From positions 1 through 64,000 of the forward strand of contig NZ_LJIC01000137.1 in NCBI RefSeq assembly GCF_001295845.1: a stretch of DNA of 64,000 nt. Direction: 5' to 3'. The notes beneath the pieces are model-generated. The model searched no databases. It was not told the origin of the DNA and saw only the letters and a list, made by a program, of their open reading frames with translations. The first letter of the stretch is position 1, and every line of letters begins with the position of its first letter. Made by a program: the position numbers and the translations under genes. Positions 54,521-64,000 of the stretch are shown here, one piece after another. Origin of the DNA: Rhodopseudomonas sp. AAP120. Its GTDB lineage: Bacteria > Pseudomonadota > Alphaproteobacteria > Rhizobiales > Xanthobacteraceae.

Positions 54521-54565
54521 TGCGTCGTCTCCTGCATTGCCGACCTGTGTTTCCAATCGTCTCGC

Positions 54566-56308
54566 TCATAAAGCCGCACGCCGATGCGTGATCGGACCGG
54601 CTGGATGCGGTCCGGTGTCGACGTCGATCACCTCTGGCGTCAGCGAATCGACCTCGCCGTCCCACCCGCCGCCGAGCGCCTTGTTCAGTGCGATGTAGTC
54701 CGAGACGATCTTGACCCGGCTCTGCAGCAACGCATCCTCGGCGCCGTAGAGCGATCGCTCGGCGGTCAGCACGTCGAGAAAGCTCGACGATCCGGATCGA
54801 TACAGCGACTGCGACAGGCTCGCCGCTTGTCGATAGGCCGTGGTCGATGTCGTGAGAATTCGGCTTCGCGCGCGCTCGTTACTCAGCGACACCAGCGCGT
54901 CCTCGACGTCCTTCAACGCGGTGAGCACAGACGCCTGGTAGGCCAAAAATTGCTGATCACGCTGCGCCTGCGCGATCTCGACCGCAGCCCGCAGTTTTCC
55001 GCCGTTGAAGATCGGCACCGTCAGGGTTGGACCGAGCGACCAGCTGATCGACGAATTTCTGCCGAGATCGCCGAGCTTGGTGCCGGAGGTCGCGATGTTT
55101 CCCGCCAAGCTGACGCTGGGATACAGCGCCGCTTCGGCCTGCCCGATCCGGGCGGTGGATTGCGCGTAGCGGCGCTCCGCAAGCCGCACGTCAGGCCGCG
55201 TCAGCAGAACGTCGGCCGGAATCCCGGCCGGCACCGGCAGCTTCGGCGCCGGGATCGGCTTCGGCCGCGCCAGAAGTGCCGACAGCGCGGCCGGCGGCCG
55301 ACCGGTCAACACCGACAGCCGGTGCACGGTTTGGGCGTAGGCCGTCTCGAGCGTGGGAATGACGGCGCGCGTCGCCGCCGCCTGCCCGGTGGCGGTGGCG
55401 AGGTCGACGGCCGATGCGGTGCCGGCGGCCAGGCGGTTGCGGGTGATCGTGGTGGTTTCGTCCTGCGACAGCGCGGTGCGATGGGCCAGCGCAATGCGCG
55501 CCTGATAACCGCGCGCCTCGACGTAGCTCGACGCGACATCGCCGACGAGCGTCAGCAACACGGCGCGCAGATTCTCGTCCGAGGCATCGATGCCGTAGGC
55601 CGCGGCCTCGACGGCCCTGCGGTTGGCGCCGAACAGATTGAGTTCCCAGCTTGCATCGAAGCCCGCCTGATACAGACCGGAAGTGCCGTCCGATCCCACC
55701 ACCGAAGATGAACCGCCGAGGTTCGGTCGCCCGGGTGCCGCCGATGGATCACCGGTCCCCTTTGCCAGCCGGGCCGAGTCGCTGTTGGCGATCGTCGGAA
55801 GCAACGCTCCCACGGCCTGCCGATAACTTGCCCGCGCCTCGCGCACCCGCGCGCTTGCCGTCGCGACATCGAGATTGCCGTCCACGGCCTCGACCACCAG
55901 CCGATCCAGGGTCGGATCGCGCAAGCGAGTCCACCAGCGTGGCAACACGGGCGGCGCAGGGGTTGCGACGCCGGCCCGGCTCCACTGCGCGGGCGTCGCG
56001 AGAGATGGCGTCTGGTAATCGGGACCGACCGCACATCCACCGAGTAGCACGGCGGCGAGGATCATCAGCGTAGCAAACGACGAAGCTGCGGCAGGTTTCG
56101 CGGGCACGCCAGGCGTCGCAGGCGTCTCGGCGGGCGGCGGTGCCTTTGCAGGGTGCAGCGGAATCTCGATGGCGCACCCGCTCAGCGCAGTGGCTGCAGA
56201 CGCCAGCGACGCGGACGCGGCGAGCAGCACTCCGGCTCTCCGGCAACGCCGAAGCCACCGGCGAGGCCGCATCATCGGCGTTCGGACTTGCATCATTGCT
56301 CTGCTCAC
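54566..56308 (-). CDS. RND efflux outer-membrane factor, NodT family, with two lipobox motifs
   Basis: The protein is 580 residues and forms the outer-membrane channel of the tripartite pump. The family-typical lipobox [14 protein letters not shown] has its Cys at residue 92. An additional N-terminal segment (1 to about 80) has its own signal-like stretch and lipobox [11 protein letters not shown] (C45), then a Pro/Ala linker. NodT proteins normally have only the second. GTG at 56308 overlaps the pump stop (GTGA); ATG 56296 is an alternative. Confidence 0.9.
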   Translation of the reverse strand: MSRAMMQVRTPMMRPRRWLRRCRRAGVLLAASASLASAATALSGCAIEIPLHPAKAPPPAETPATPGVPAKPAAASSFATLMILAAVLLGGCAVGPDYQTPSLATPAQWSRAGVATPAPPVLPRWWTRLRDPTLDRLVVEAVDGNLDVATASARVREARASYRQAVGALLPTIANSDSARLAKGTGDPSAAPGRPNLGGSSSVVGSDGTSGLYQAGFDASWELNLFGANRRAVEAAAYGIDASDENLRAVLLTLVGDVASSYVEARGYQARIALAHRTALSQDETTTITRNRLAAGTASAVDLATATGQAAATRAVIPTLETAYAQTVHRLSVLTGRPPAALSALLARPKPIPAPKLPVPAGIPADVLLTRPDVRLAERRYAQSTARIGQAEAALYPSVSLAGNIATSGTKLGDLGRNSSISWSLGPTLTVPIFNGGKLRAAVEIAQAQRDQQFLAYQASVLTALKDVEDALVSLSNERARSRILTTSTTAYRQAASLSQSLYRSGSSSFLDVLTAERSLYGAEDALLQSRVKIVSDYIALNKALGGGWDGEVDSLTPEVIDVDTGPHPAGPITHRRAAL

Positions 56309-59300
56309 GAGTCTTTCGGGCCCGAAAGGCCGAGGGCGGCGGACGGGGTCGGAGTCGCGGCGATCTCGGTGGCGGGCGCGCCCTTGAAGACACGCCGGAC
56401 CACGACGAACAGCAGCGGCACCAAGAAGATGCCCAGTACGGTGGCGGCCAGCATGCCGCCCATCACGCCGATGCCGATCGAGTTCTGCGCCGCCGAACCG
56501 GCGCCGCTGGCGACGACCAGCGGCGCCACGCCGAGGATGAAAGCAAACGACGTCATCAGGATCGGCCGCAGCCGCTGCCGCGCGGCGAGCAAGGTGGCGC
56601 GGTGCAATCCCAGACCGGCCTGCTGCCGTGCGATCGCGAATTCGATGATCAGGATGGCGTTCTTGGCGGCAAGGCCGATCGTGGTCAGCAGACCGACCTT
56701 GAAGTACACGTCATTGCTCTGACCGAGCAGCAGCGCGGCTGCCAGCGCGCCGAACACGCCGACCGGCACCGACAGCATCACCGCGAACGGGATCGACCAG
56801 CTCTCGTAGAGCGCGGCAAGACACAAGAACACCACCAGGATGGAGATCGCGTACAGCGACGCCGCCTGATTGCCGGAGAGCTGTTCCTGCCGCGACAACG
56901 CTGTCCATTCGTGGCCGAAGCCGGCCGGCAGGCCGGCGACAAGGCGATCGATCTCCGTCATCGCCGCGCCGGAGCTGACCGACGGGGCAGCGTCGCCCTG
57001 GATCTGAACCGCGGCCGCCCCGTTGTAACGCTCGAGTCGCGGTGAGCCGAACGTCCAGCGGCCAGAGGCGAAGGCCGAGAACGGCACCATAGCGCCGGCG
57101 TTGTTGCGGACGTACCAGAGATTCAAATCTTCCGGCTGCATCCGGAAGTCCGCCGCCGCCTGCAAATAGACTCGCTTGACGCGGCCACGATCGATGAAGT
57201 CGTTGACGTAGCTGCTGCCCCAGGCAATCGACAGCGTCGAGTTGACGTCGGCGAGATTGAGGCCGAGCGCACTCGCCTTCTCCTGATCGATGTCGATCGA
57301 GAATTGCGGCGTATCGTCCTGCCCATTGGGCCGGGTCCCGCTCAGCAGCCGGCTTTTTCCGGCGGCGCCGAGCAGCTGATAGCGCATCGCCATCAGTCTG
57401 TCGTGCCCCGCGCCGTTGATGTCCTTCAGATAGAAATCGAAGCCATTGCTGGTTCCGAGCCCTTCGATCGCCGGCGGCGCCAGCGCGAACACCTTCGCGT
57501 CGCGAATGCCGGCGAACACCGCCATGGCACGCTCGGCGACGGCACTGGCGGAGAGGTCGGTGTCTTTCCGTTCGGCGAAGTCCCTCAGACGCACGAAGGC
57601 CATGCCGACATTCTGGCCGGCCCCGGAAAACGAAAAGCCCGTCACCGTCATGAGGCCATCCACGGCCTTGGTCTCGTGATCGAGAAAATGGCGGGTGACC
57701 TTGTCGAGGACGCGCTCCGTGCGGTCGGTGGTGGCGCCGACCGGCAACTGCACCGACACCATCAGCAGCCCCAGGTCTTCTTCCGGCAGGAACGAGGTCG
57801 GCAGGCGGATGAACAATGCGGCGGCGGCGACGATGACGAGCACGAACGCGATCAGCCCTTGCCGCGGACGCCGCAGCATGCCGCGCGCCCCGGCCTGATA
57901 GGCATCCGTACCTCGGCCCAACACGTGGTTGAACCATCCGAACATGCCGCGCTTCTCGTCGTGCGGCTTCGGCGGACGAAGAATCGTCGCGCACAGGGCC
58001 GGCGTCAGCACCAGCGCCACGATCACCGACAGCACCATCGCGGAGACGATCGTCACCGCGAATTGCCGATAGATCACCCCGACCGAGCCGCCGAAGAACG
58101 CCATCGGCACGAACACCGCCGACAGAACCGTGGTGATGCCGATCAGCGCGCCGGTGATTTCCGTCATCGATCGGACGGTCGCCTCGCGCGGCGACAATCC
58201 CTCGTCGTGCATCACGCGCTCGACGTTCTCGACCACCACGATCGCGTCGTCGACCAAAAGGCCGATCGCCAGCACCATGGCGAACATGGTCAGCGTGTTG
58301 ATCGAATAGCCGGCTAGCGCCAGCACGCCGAAGGTGCCGAGCAGCACGACCGGTACCGCCAACGTCGGAATCAGCGTCGCGCGAAAATTCTGCAGGAATA
58401 CCAGCATCACCACGAAGACGAGGACAATCGCCTCGACCAGCGTGCGGGTGACGTCGCCGATCGAGATCTCGACGAACGGCGTGGTGTCGTAAGGGTAGAC
58501 GACCTTGACGCCTTGCGGCAACGTCGGGGCTATCTCGTTGACCACTGCCTTGACGGCAGCGGCCGTTTTGATCGCATTGGCGCCCGTCGCCAGATTGATG
58601 GCGAGCCCCGTCGCCGGCAGGCCGTTGTAGGTCGACGCGCTCGTATAATCCTCCGCGCCGAGTTCGACAGTGGCGACATCGTTGATGCGCACCATCGATC
58701 CGTTGGTATCACTCTTGACGACGATGTTGCGGAATTGCGCCGGCGTCTGCAGCCGGCTCTGCGCGGTGACGGTCGCGTTGAGCTGCTGGCCCTTGCGCGC
58801 CGGCAGGCCGCCGAGCTGACCAGCCGAAACCTGGGTGTTCTGAGCCTGGATCGCCGCGGTGACGTCGGCCGGCGTCAACGCATATTTCAGCAGCTTCTCC
58901 GGATCGAGCCAGATCCGCATCGCATAGCCGCCGCCGAACAGCTGGGTATTGCCGACGCCTTCGACCCGCTTGAGCCTGTCGTTCAGCGAGCTCTTCACAT
59001 AGTCGGCGATATCGGTCTCGCTCATCTTGCCGTTGGTCGAGACGAAGCCGACGATCATCAGAAAGCCGTTGGTGGATTTGGTGACCGAGAGCCCCGTGGT
59101 CTGGACGATCGACGGCAGCAGCGCGGTGACGAGCTGCAGCTTGTTCTGCACCTGCATCTGCGCGACGTCCGGATTGGCCTTGTTGGTGAAGGTGAGCGTG
59201 ATATCGGCCTGGCCGCTCGAGGTCGACGACGCAGTCATGTAGTCGAGGTTGTCGAGGCCGGTCATGCCTTGCTCGATGACCTTGGTCACCGAATTCTCGA

Positions 59301-59472
59301 CCGTCTGCGCATCCGCCCCGGGATAGCTGGCGCTGATCTGGATCGTCGGCGGCGCGATCTCCGGATATTGCGACACCGGCAGGGTGGTCAGCGCCAGCAG
59401 CCCGCCGAGCATGATCACGATCGCGATCACCCAGGCGAAGATCGGCCTCTTGATGAAGAAGGCGGAGATCAT
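56305..59472 (-). CDS. RND multidrug efflux pump, HAE1/AcrB type
   Basis: The protein is 1055 residues, normal for the family. It starts [20 protein letters not shown] and has the transmembrane proton-relay Asp pair in [19 protein letters not shown]. It has large periplasmic loops and a repeat of the fold in the second half (ending [14 protein letters not shown]). It exports hydrophobic or toxic compounds using the proton gradient. ATGA overlaps the membrane fusion gene stop. A longer upstream frame exists but is the neighbour's region. Confidence 0.95.
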   Translation of the reverse strand: MISAFFIKRPIFAWVIAIVIMLGGLLALTTLPVSQYPEIAPPTIQISASYPGADAQTVENSVTKVIEQGMTGLDNLDYMTASSTSSGQADITLTFTNKANPDVAQMQVQNKLQLVTALLPSIVQTTGLSVTKSTNGFLMIVGFVSTNGKMSETDIADYVKSSLNDRLKRVEGVGNTQLFGGGYAMRIWLDPEKLLKYALTPADVTAAIQAQNTQVSAGQLGGLPARKGQQLNATVTAQSRLQTPAQFRNIVVKSDTNGSMVRINDVATVELGAEDYTSASTYNGLPATGLAINLATGANAIKTAAAVKAVVNEIAPTLPQGVKVVYPYDTTPFVEISIGDVTRTLVEAIVLVFVVMLVFLQNFRATLIPTLAVPVVLLGTFGVLALAGYSINTLTMFAMVLAIGLLVDDAIVVVENVERVMHDEGLSPREATVRSMTEITGALIGITTVLSAVFVPMAFFGGSVGVIYRQFAVTIVSAMVLSVIVALVLTPALCATILRPPKPHDEKRGMFGWFNHVLGRGTDAYQAGARGMLRRPRQGLIAFVLVIVAAAALFIRLPTSFLPEEDLGLLMVSVQLPVGATTDRTERVLDKVTRHFLDHETKAVDGLMTVTGFSFSGAGQNVGMAFVRLRDFAERKDTDLSASAVAERAMAVFAGIRDAKVFALAPPAIEGLGTSNGFDFYLKDINGAGHDRLMAMRYQLLGAAGKSRLLSGTRPNGQDDTPQFSIDIDQEKASALGLNLADVNSTLSIAWGSSYVNDFIDRGRVKRVYLQAAADFRMQPEDLNLWYVRNNAGAMVPFSAFASGRWTFGSPRLERYNGAAAVQIQGDAAPSVSSGAAMTEIDRLVAGLPAGFGHEWTALSRQEQLSGNQAASLYAISILVVFLCLAALYESWSIPFAVMLSVPVGVFGALAAALLLGQSNDVYFKVGLLTTIGLAAKNAILIIEFAIARQQAGLGLHRATLLAARQRLRPILMTSFAFILGVAPLVVASGAGSAAQNSIGIGVMGGMLAATVLGIFLVPLLFVVVRRVFKGAPATEIAATPTPSAALGLSGPKDS

Positions 59473-60686
59473 GGCTCGGTCCTGGAGCGGGCGGCGCGCC
59501 GTCGCGGCGGCAACCGTCCGAGCACTTCGCCGGTCGTGTCGTCGACCACCACTTCGGCGCCGGAGGCTTTCTGCCCGGGACGCACATGCTGCGTGCCTTC
59601 GACGATCACCCGGTCGCCGTCGCGAACGCCGGCACCGATCAGCCAATTGTTGCCGACGCTGCGGATCACGGACAGCACGCGTTCCTCGGCTTTGCCGTCC
59701 TTGTCGAGAAACGTCGCGATCGCCTCGCCTTTGGTGTTTCGGGTCACCGCACGCTGCGGCACCAGGAAGCTGTCGGGTGCGACGCCTTCTTCCACCACGG
59801 CGCGGGCATACATGCCGGGCAGCAGCAGTCGCTGCGGATTCGGAAACGCGGCGCGTAGCGTCACCGTGCCGGTCGAGGTGCTGACATTGGCCTCGGAGAA
59901 TTCCAGCTTGCCGGTCAGCGGATAGATCGCACCGTTTTCCAGCTTCAGTTTCACCGCGACATGCGGACCGCTCACCTTCAGCCGTCCGGCGTCGATCGCC
60001 TGCCGCAGGTTGAGCAGGTTGGTGCTTGATTGAATGACGTCCACGAAAATCGGGTCGAGCGTGCGAATCGTCGTCAGCAAGCCAGTCTGGCCGGCCGTGA
60101 CCAGCGCACCCGGCGTCAAGGACGAACGGTCGGTCCGGCCGCCGATCGGCGCTTTGATCGTCGTGTAGTCGAGGTTGATCCTGGCGGTCTCGACCGCGGC
60201 TTTCGCGGTGGCCACCTCCGCTTTCGCCTGCGCCAGCGCAGCTACGGCATCGTCGAAATCCTGCTTGCTGACGGCGTTCTGCTTGACGAGACCCTGATAG
60301 CGCTCCGACTTGGCCTGCGCGCTGGGCACCGCGGCTTCCGCCTTCCGCAGCGCCGCAACGGCGCTGTCATAAGCCGCCTGGTAGGGCGCAGGATCGATCT
60401 GGTAGAGCGACGCGCCTTCGGCGACCTCGCTCCCCTCGGCGAACAGGCGCTGCTGAATGATGCCCGACACCTGGGGACGCACTTCGGCCGTCTGCGAGGC
60501 GACGACGCGGCCCGGAAGCTCCGCAGTCATCACCACCGCCTGGGGCCGCAGCGTCACCACGCCCACCTCGGGGAGAGCGACGCCGGCGGAATTGGCGCTG
60601 TGATCATTTGCGTGGGGCTTGCAGCCGGCAACCACCGCGGCAAACGTCAGTGCGGCAATCACCGCAATCCTTGATTGGGACGACAC
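59469..60686 (-). CDS. RND efflux membrane fusion lipoprotein, AcrA type
   Basis: The protein is about 405 residues from the proposed GTG at 60686. The signal ends with lipobox VVAGC (from [20 protein letters not shown]). [19 protein letters not shown] and [18 protein letters not shown] form the lipoyl domain halves around a coiled coil. It connects the pump at 56305 to the outer-membrane factor. The start is uncertain: GTG at 60722 and ATGs further upstream are in frame. Confidence 0.9.
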   Translation of the reverse strand: MSSQSRIAVIAALTFAAVVAGCKPHANDHSANSAGVALPEVGVVTLRPQAVVMTAELPGRVVASQTAEVRPQVSGIIQQRLFAEGSEVAEGASLYQIDPAPYQAAYDSAVAALRKAEAAVPSAQAKSERYQGLVKQNAVSKQDFDDAVAALAQAKAEVATAKAAVETARINLDYTTIKAPIGGRTDRSSLTPGALVTAGQTGLLTTIRTLDPIFVDVIQSSTNLLNLRQAIDAGRLKVSGPHVAVKLKLENGAIYPLTGKLEFSEANVSTSTGTVTLRAAFPNPQRLLLPGMYARAVVEEGVAPDSFLVPQRAVTRNTKGEAIATFLDKDGKAEERVLSVIRSVGNNWLIGAGVRDGDRVIVEGTQHVRPGQKASGAEVVVDDTTGEVLGRLPPRRRAARSRTEP

Positions 60687-61002
60687 GAGTTTACTCTCGA
60701 GGGGAGTACGACGGGGCGTCACCCAGCCGGAACGCAGGGCGCATGCATGACGCGAGAGACTTATCCGCGGCGCATTGGCCGCGTGTGGAGACATGGTGGA
60801 GGTTTGATGGAGATCGCGGCCCGGCGACTGCCGAAAGCGCCCCACCCATCCAAAATAAATAATAATTTCAAATGACTAGCAGGCACTGAGGGCACGGGCG
60901 ACGCGGCCGGCGCAGCTCGCCGTCAGCAGGATTTTGGCCGCGATCTTCGCTAACAACACACGGGTCGCCGATCGCGACATTGTTAGGGAGCTCTGTGATC
61001 CG
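60687..61002. promoter_or_regulatory. Divergent region between the efflux operon and a small exported protein
   Basis: This 316-base gap should carry promoters for the RND operon (minus) and the small protein gene (plus). An AT-rich stretch occurs near 60850-60875. I see no clear operator. The response regulator at 61402 is a natural candidate to act here. Confidence 0.45.
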
Positions 61003-61329
61003 ATGAAAAAGCTGGTGTTGAAAGCCGCCGTACTGATGGGCGCATTGTCGCTGTGGGGCGGCGGTGCGGTGGCGATGCCGTTCGGCCATGCGCGACAGGC
61101 GTCGCCGGATGTGATCCAAGCCGACTGGCAATGCGGCCGTGGATGGCATGTTACGTCCTGGGGCACCTGTCGTCCGGATCGCCGCCTCGGCTATCGGTTT
61201 TCATCGTGGCCCTACCGCTATGATGGCTACCGCGCCTACGACTGGAGTGACGATCACGACTGGCGCCATGACCACGACCCGTCCGATGACGACGCTCCGC
61301 CCGCATACGACTGGTCATGGGACCACTGA
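61003..61329 (+). CDS. Small exported GCG_CRPN-type protein
   Basis: The protein is 108 residues with a signal peptide (MKKLVLKAAVLMGALSLWGG, ending AVAM). The mature part begins with a Cys motif CGRGWHVTSWGTCRPD, which resembles the GCG_CRPN motif. The tail is rich in Asp, His, Trp and Tyr (for example WSDDHDWRHDHDPSDDD), suggesting metal or proton sensitivity or a cell-surface role. It sits directly upstream of the two-component genes. Function unknown. Confidence 0.8.
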   Translation: MKKLVLKAAVLMGALSLWGGGAVAMPFGHARQASPDVIQADWQCGRGWHVTSWGTCRPDRRLGYRFSSWPYRYDGYRAYDWSDDHDWRHDHDPSDDDAPPAYDWSWDH

Positions 61330-61401
61330 ACCGGGCCCGCGCCGAGCCGGGCCGATCCGGCAAGCCGTCCCGATCGGCGCGCCCTTGTTGGACGATGAAC
61401 T

Positions 61402-62088
61402 GTGAACGAACTCATCCTGATCGCTGAAGACGAGCCGGAAATCGCCAAGATTCTCGACGCCTATCTGGTGCGCGAGGGATTCCGCACGGTGAATGCGGCC
61501 GACGGGCAGACGGCGCTCGATCAGCACATCATCCTGAAGCCGGATCTGATTCTTCTCGATGTGAAGATGCCGAAGATCGATGGCTGGGAGGTCCTCGCCG
61601 AGCTGCGTCGTCGGGGCGAGACGCCGATCATCATGATCACGGCGCTCGACCAGGATCTCGATCGTCTGCAGGGGCTGCGTCTCGGCGCCGACGACTATGT
61701 GGTCAAGCCATTCAACCCGCTCGAAGTCGTCGCCCGCGCCAAAGCAGTCCTGCGGCGGTCGGGCCACGCCAACAATCGAACGATTCTCCGCATCGGAAAC
61801 CTCGAGGTCGACCTCGAGAGTCACCTTGCCAAGGTACATGGCGACGGCGCCTCGATGTCATTGCAACTCACCCTGACCGAATTCCGACTGCTGGCTCACA
61901 TGGCAAAAGCGCCGACGCGAGCGTTCGGCCGGCACGAACTGATCGACGCCTGCCTTCCGGGCGGGGACGCGCTGGAGCGGACGGTGGACAGTCATGTCAG
62001 CAATCTGCGCCGCAAGCTCGACGATGCAGGCGCGACCGGCATGATGTCGGTCGTCCGCGGGATCGGCTACCGGCTAACGGCCGCATGA
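61402..62088 (+). CDS. OmpR-family response regulator
   Basis: The protein is 228 residues. Receiver: D10-type acidic pocket (AEDEPE), phosphoacceptor D53 (LLDVKMP), K102 (VKPFNP). The winged helix DNA-binding domain is at about 125-228 (ALERTVDSHVSNLRRKL). The start is GTG 61402. BaeR/AdeR-like regulators control RND pumps, which fits the adjacent operon. The kinase gene overlaps by 4 bases. Confidence 0.93.
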   Translation: MNELILIAEDEPEIAKILDAYLVREGFRTVNAADGQTALDQHIILKPDLILLDVKMPKIDGWEVLAELRRRGETPIIMITALDQDLDRLQGLRLGADDYVVKPFNPLEVVARAKAVLRRSGHANNRTILRIGNLEVDLESHLAKVHGDGASMSLQLTLTEFRLLAHMAKAPTRAFGRHELIDACLPGGDALERTVDSHVSNLRRKLDDAGATGMMSVVRGIGYRLTAA

Positions 62089-63188
62089 GACGTCATCGCC
62101 TCAGCCGGCAGATCACGCTGTCGATGAGCTTCGTCGTCGCCATCGCGGTGCTGATGGTGTTCGTCGGCTCGTTCATCTTCTACAGCATCTATCTGACTTG
62201 GTTCCCGCCGCCGCCGGATCCGCCGACGTTGCTGCCGGAGGCGCCCGACTTCATCTTGATTGCGATCTTCCTTCTGCTCGGCCTCGTCATCGCGATCCAC
62301 GCCGCGCTGAGGCTGACGCGGCGCATCCTCGCGCCGCTCAATTCGCTGGCCGAAGGCGCCCGCAAGATCGCAGCCGGCGACCTCACCGCGCGCGCCGTGG
62401 CCGGCGATCGCTCGCTCGGCGAGACCGCTCAATTGGTCGACGATTTCAACGCGATGGCTCAGCGTCTGGAAGACGCGGCGGAGTCGATGACCTCGTGGAA
62501 CGCTGCCATCGCTCATGAACTGCGGACACCGCTGACAATTCTACGCGGCCGCCTGCATGGCCTCACCGACGGCGTCTTCGAACCGAGCGACGAGCTGTTC
62601 AGGAGCCTGCTGGCTCAGGTCGAGAACCTGTCGCGTCTCGTCGACGATCTGCGGGTGGTGACTCTGTCGGACAGCCAGCGCCTCGATTTGCACGTCGAGC
62701 CGACGGATCTCGCCAACGAGGTGGCGCAGGCTGTCGATGCGATGCGCCCTGCCCTCGACGGAGCCGGCTTCTCGGTTCGAACGACGACCCAGCCGGTGAC
62801 GCTGCCGTGCGACGGCGCGCGGATTCGACAGGCGTTGCTCGCGCTTCTGGAAAACGCGCGCCGCTACGCGACGCCAGGGGTGATCGAGATCCGGATGTCT
62901 CTGGAGAAGGCGGACGTTGTCATCGCGATCGAAGATGAGGGACCGGGCCTGAGCGCAGAGTTCGCCGCACAAGCCTTCGATGCGTTCGCACGCGCCGAGC
63001 CATCCCGCTCACGGCAATTCGGCGGCTCCGGCTTGGGATTATCTGTGGTCCGCGCGATCGCCGAGGCCCATGGCGGACACGCCCGATACAGGACATCAGA
63101 AAAGGGCGGCTCTGTATTCGAGATCGTTCTCCCCCTCGACGGCGCAGCTGCCGACGCGAACGCTGCGTCTTGCGCTCCAAAGGTTTGA
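62085..63188 (+). CDS. Sensor histidine kinase, BaeS/AdeS-like
   Basis: The protein is 367 residues. Two membrane segments (about 11-39 and 56-75) bracket a very short proline-rich periplasmic loop (PPPPDPPTLLPEAP). HAMP, then phosphorylated H144 (AIAHELRTPL), N box (LLENARRYA), G boxes (EDEGPGLS, GSGLGLSVV). The short loop suggests sensing within or close to the membrane rather than by a large periplasmic domain. Partner of the regulator at 61402. Confidence 0.93.
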   Translation: MRRHRLSRQITLSMSFVVAIAVLMVFVGSFIFYSIYLTWFPPPPDPPTLLPEAPDFILIAIFLLLGLVIAIHAALRLTRRILAPLNSLAEGARKIAAGDLTARAVAGDRSLGETAQLVDDFNAMAQRLEDAAESMTSWNAAIAHELRTPLTILRGRLHGLTDGVFEPSDELFRSLLAQVENLSRLVDDLRVVTLSDSQRLDLHVEPTDLANEVAQAVDAMRPALDGAGFSVRTTTQPVTLPCDGARIRQALLALLENARRYATPGVIEIRMSLEKADVVIAIEDEGPGLSAEFAAQAFDAFARAEPSRSRQFGGSGLGLSVVRAIAEAHGGHARYRTSEKGGSVFEIVLPLDGAAADANAASCAPKV

Positions 63189-63309
63189 AGACTGCATGAA
63201 GCAACAATTTTTCGGCGTTGGACTTTGTCGGCAAAAATAGAGGAGTCGGAATTCGCCGACGCTCCCGCTAAACGCCCCTTTTGTAACGCTTCGATTCTGA
63301 GAATAACGC

Positions 63310-64000
63310 TTAGCTTCCGAAGCTCTCGGCCGGCTCGGCGGTCAACGAATAGCCGAGACCGTGCACCGTGATGATCTGCAGCATGCTCCCGGCAATGCGC
63401 TTGCGGATTCGGGAAACCAGCACATCACCCGTGCGGTCGCCATAAACCCACTCCCGCCCCCCAATAGCCTTGCTGATGTCGCTGCGGCTTTGCGGGATGT
63501 CGATGTTCTGCATGAAATGAGCCAGAAGGCGACACTCTGCCGGCGAAAGGCACTCCGTTCGTCCTGCCACGGTGAGCCGGCGGGTCATGGGATTGAGATG
63601 GAACGTCTTGCCGATCGACAAGGTGGCAGGGCCGGGCGTGTCGCGCCGCGTCGCCAAGTGCCTTTCCATGCGGGCCTTCAACACGGCCGGCTCGACTGGC
63701 TTGGTGACATAGTCGAGAGCACCAAGACCGAGCCCCAGCAACTGATCGTTCGGCGTGGCCAGGCTCGAAAGAACGATGAAGGACGATCTCGGGTCGGCCT
63801 GTATGTCGGGTGCGAGCAGCAAGCCGTCGGTGTCGGGAAGGCGCCTGTCGAGAATGACGAGGTCGAAATGATCGTCCTTGAGTGCGGCCCGTCCACCGGC
63901 GCCGTCGGCCACGCAGGTGATCGAGTGTCCCATCTGCCTCGTGATGTCTTCGATCATGTAGTGAATCACGACATCGTCGTCGACCAGGAGAATTTTCGCA
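63310..64000 (-). CDS. Response regulator, OmpR/PhoB type, truncated by window edge
   Basis: The frame is open to the last base. Residues before the first possible internal start read AKILLVDDDVV, the normal receiver N-terminus, so the gene begins outside the window. The phosphoacceptor Asp is in VILDRRLPDTDG and the conserved Lys in TKPVEP. A winged-helix DNA-binding domain ends with ITVHGLGYSLTAE. It is convergent with the kinase gene. No cognate kinase is seen in the window. Confidence 0.9.
   Translation of the reverse strand, partial: AKILLVDDDVVIHYMIEDITRQMGHSITCVADGAGGRAALKDDHFDLVILDRRLPDTDGLLLAPDIQADPRSSFIVLSSLATPNDQLLGLGLGALDYVTKPVEPAVLKARMERHLATRRDTPGPATLSIGKTFHLNPMTRRLTVAGRTECLSPAECRLLAHFMQNIDIPQSRSDISKAIGGREWVYGDRTGDVLVSRIRKRIAGSMLQIITVHGLGYSLTAEPAESFGS

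Noticed and set aside
1-64000. Mobile elements, tRNA, rRNA or CRISPR arrays
   Set aside because: No transposase or integrase frame, no tRNA-like end repeats, and no regularly spaced direct repeats were recognised by eye.

Overview
The window is GC-rich, densely packed alphaproteobacterial DNA. Gene content (Tat-exported LIV-type binding proteins, a RibBX-type riboflavin enzyme, several ring-hydroxylating oxygenase and CoA-ligase modules, a GCG_CRPN-type exported protein) fits the Bradyrhizobium/Rhodopseudomonas group. That assignment is inferred from gene content only. I saw no rRNA, tRNA, CRISPR array, insertion sequence or integrase. The picture is a chromosomal catabolic accessory region next to a housekeeping operon.

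Layout. (1) 1-6.0 kb, minus strand: pyruvate dehydrogenase operon aceE-aceF-lpdA followed by the start of pccB. (2) 6.3-20.9 kb: a catabolic island flanked by two closely related AraC-type regulators. It holds a LIV-type ABC importer, a flavin-dependent luciferase-like monooxygenase, a flavin reductase, a creatininase-family hydrolase, an acyl-CoA ligase, two crotonases, a VOC protein, an Lrp-type regulator and a RibBX-type riboflavin protein. I read it as an uncharacterised pathway for a small, possibly cyclic-amide-containing substrate. (3) 21.9-25.0 kb: an AaeB-AaeX-AaeA-like aromatic acid efflux operon. (4) 25.2-39.1 kb: a meta-cleavage pathway. It has a three-component Rieske dioxygenase with ferredoxin and reductase, a diol dehydrogenase, an extradiol dioxygenase with a catalytically dead paralogue beside it, a ring-cleavage-product hydrolase, a hydratase, a CoA ligase, an ACMSD-like amidohydrolase, an unknown protein, an orphan ABC binding protein and a TetR regulator. 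(5) 39.4-52.5 kb: a second catabolic island. It has a CoA ligase, a SnoaL-crotonase fusion, a second Rieske dioxygenase (alpha and beta only), two related TetR regulators, an MBL hydrolase, an FAD oxidoreductase, an esterase, an SDR, a crotonase and an acyl-CoA dehydrogenase. Five of its promoter regions share one palindromic operator. (6) 52.7-64.0 kb: a GT39-like membrane glycosyltransferase, a tripartite RND efflux operon, a small exported protein, a two-component system, and a second response regulator cut by the window end.

How they fit. Blocks 2, 4 and 5 each combine uptake or activation (ABC proteins, CoA ligases), oxygenation (LLM monooxygenase or Rieske enzymes), ring opening or cleavage, and beta-oxidation-like steps. 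The efflux systems probably protect against aromatic acids and hydrophobic toxicants. The second Rieske oxygenase has no redox partners of its own and may borrow the ferredoxin and reductase of block 4. The strongest candidates for something undescribed are the five-site TetR regulon of block 5, the inactive extradiol dioxygenase paralogue, and the LLM/creatininase/RibBX island.
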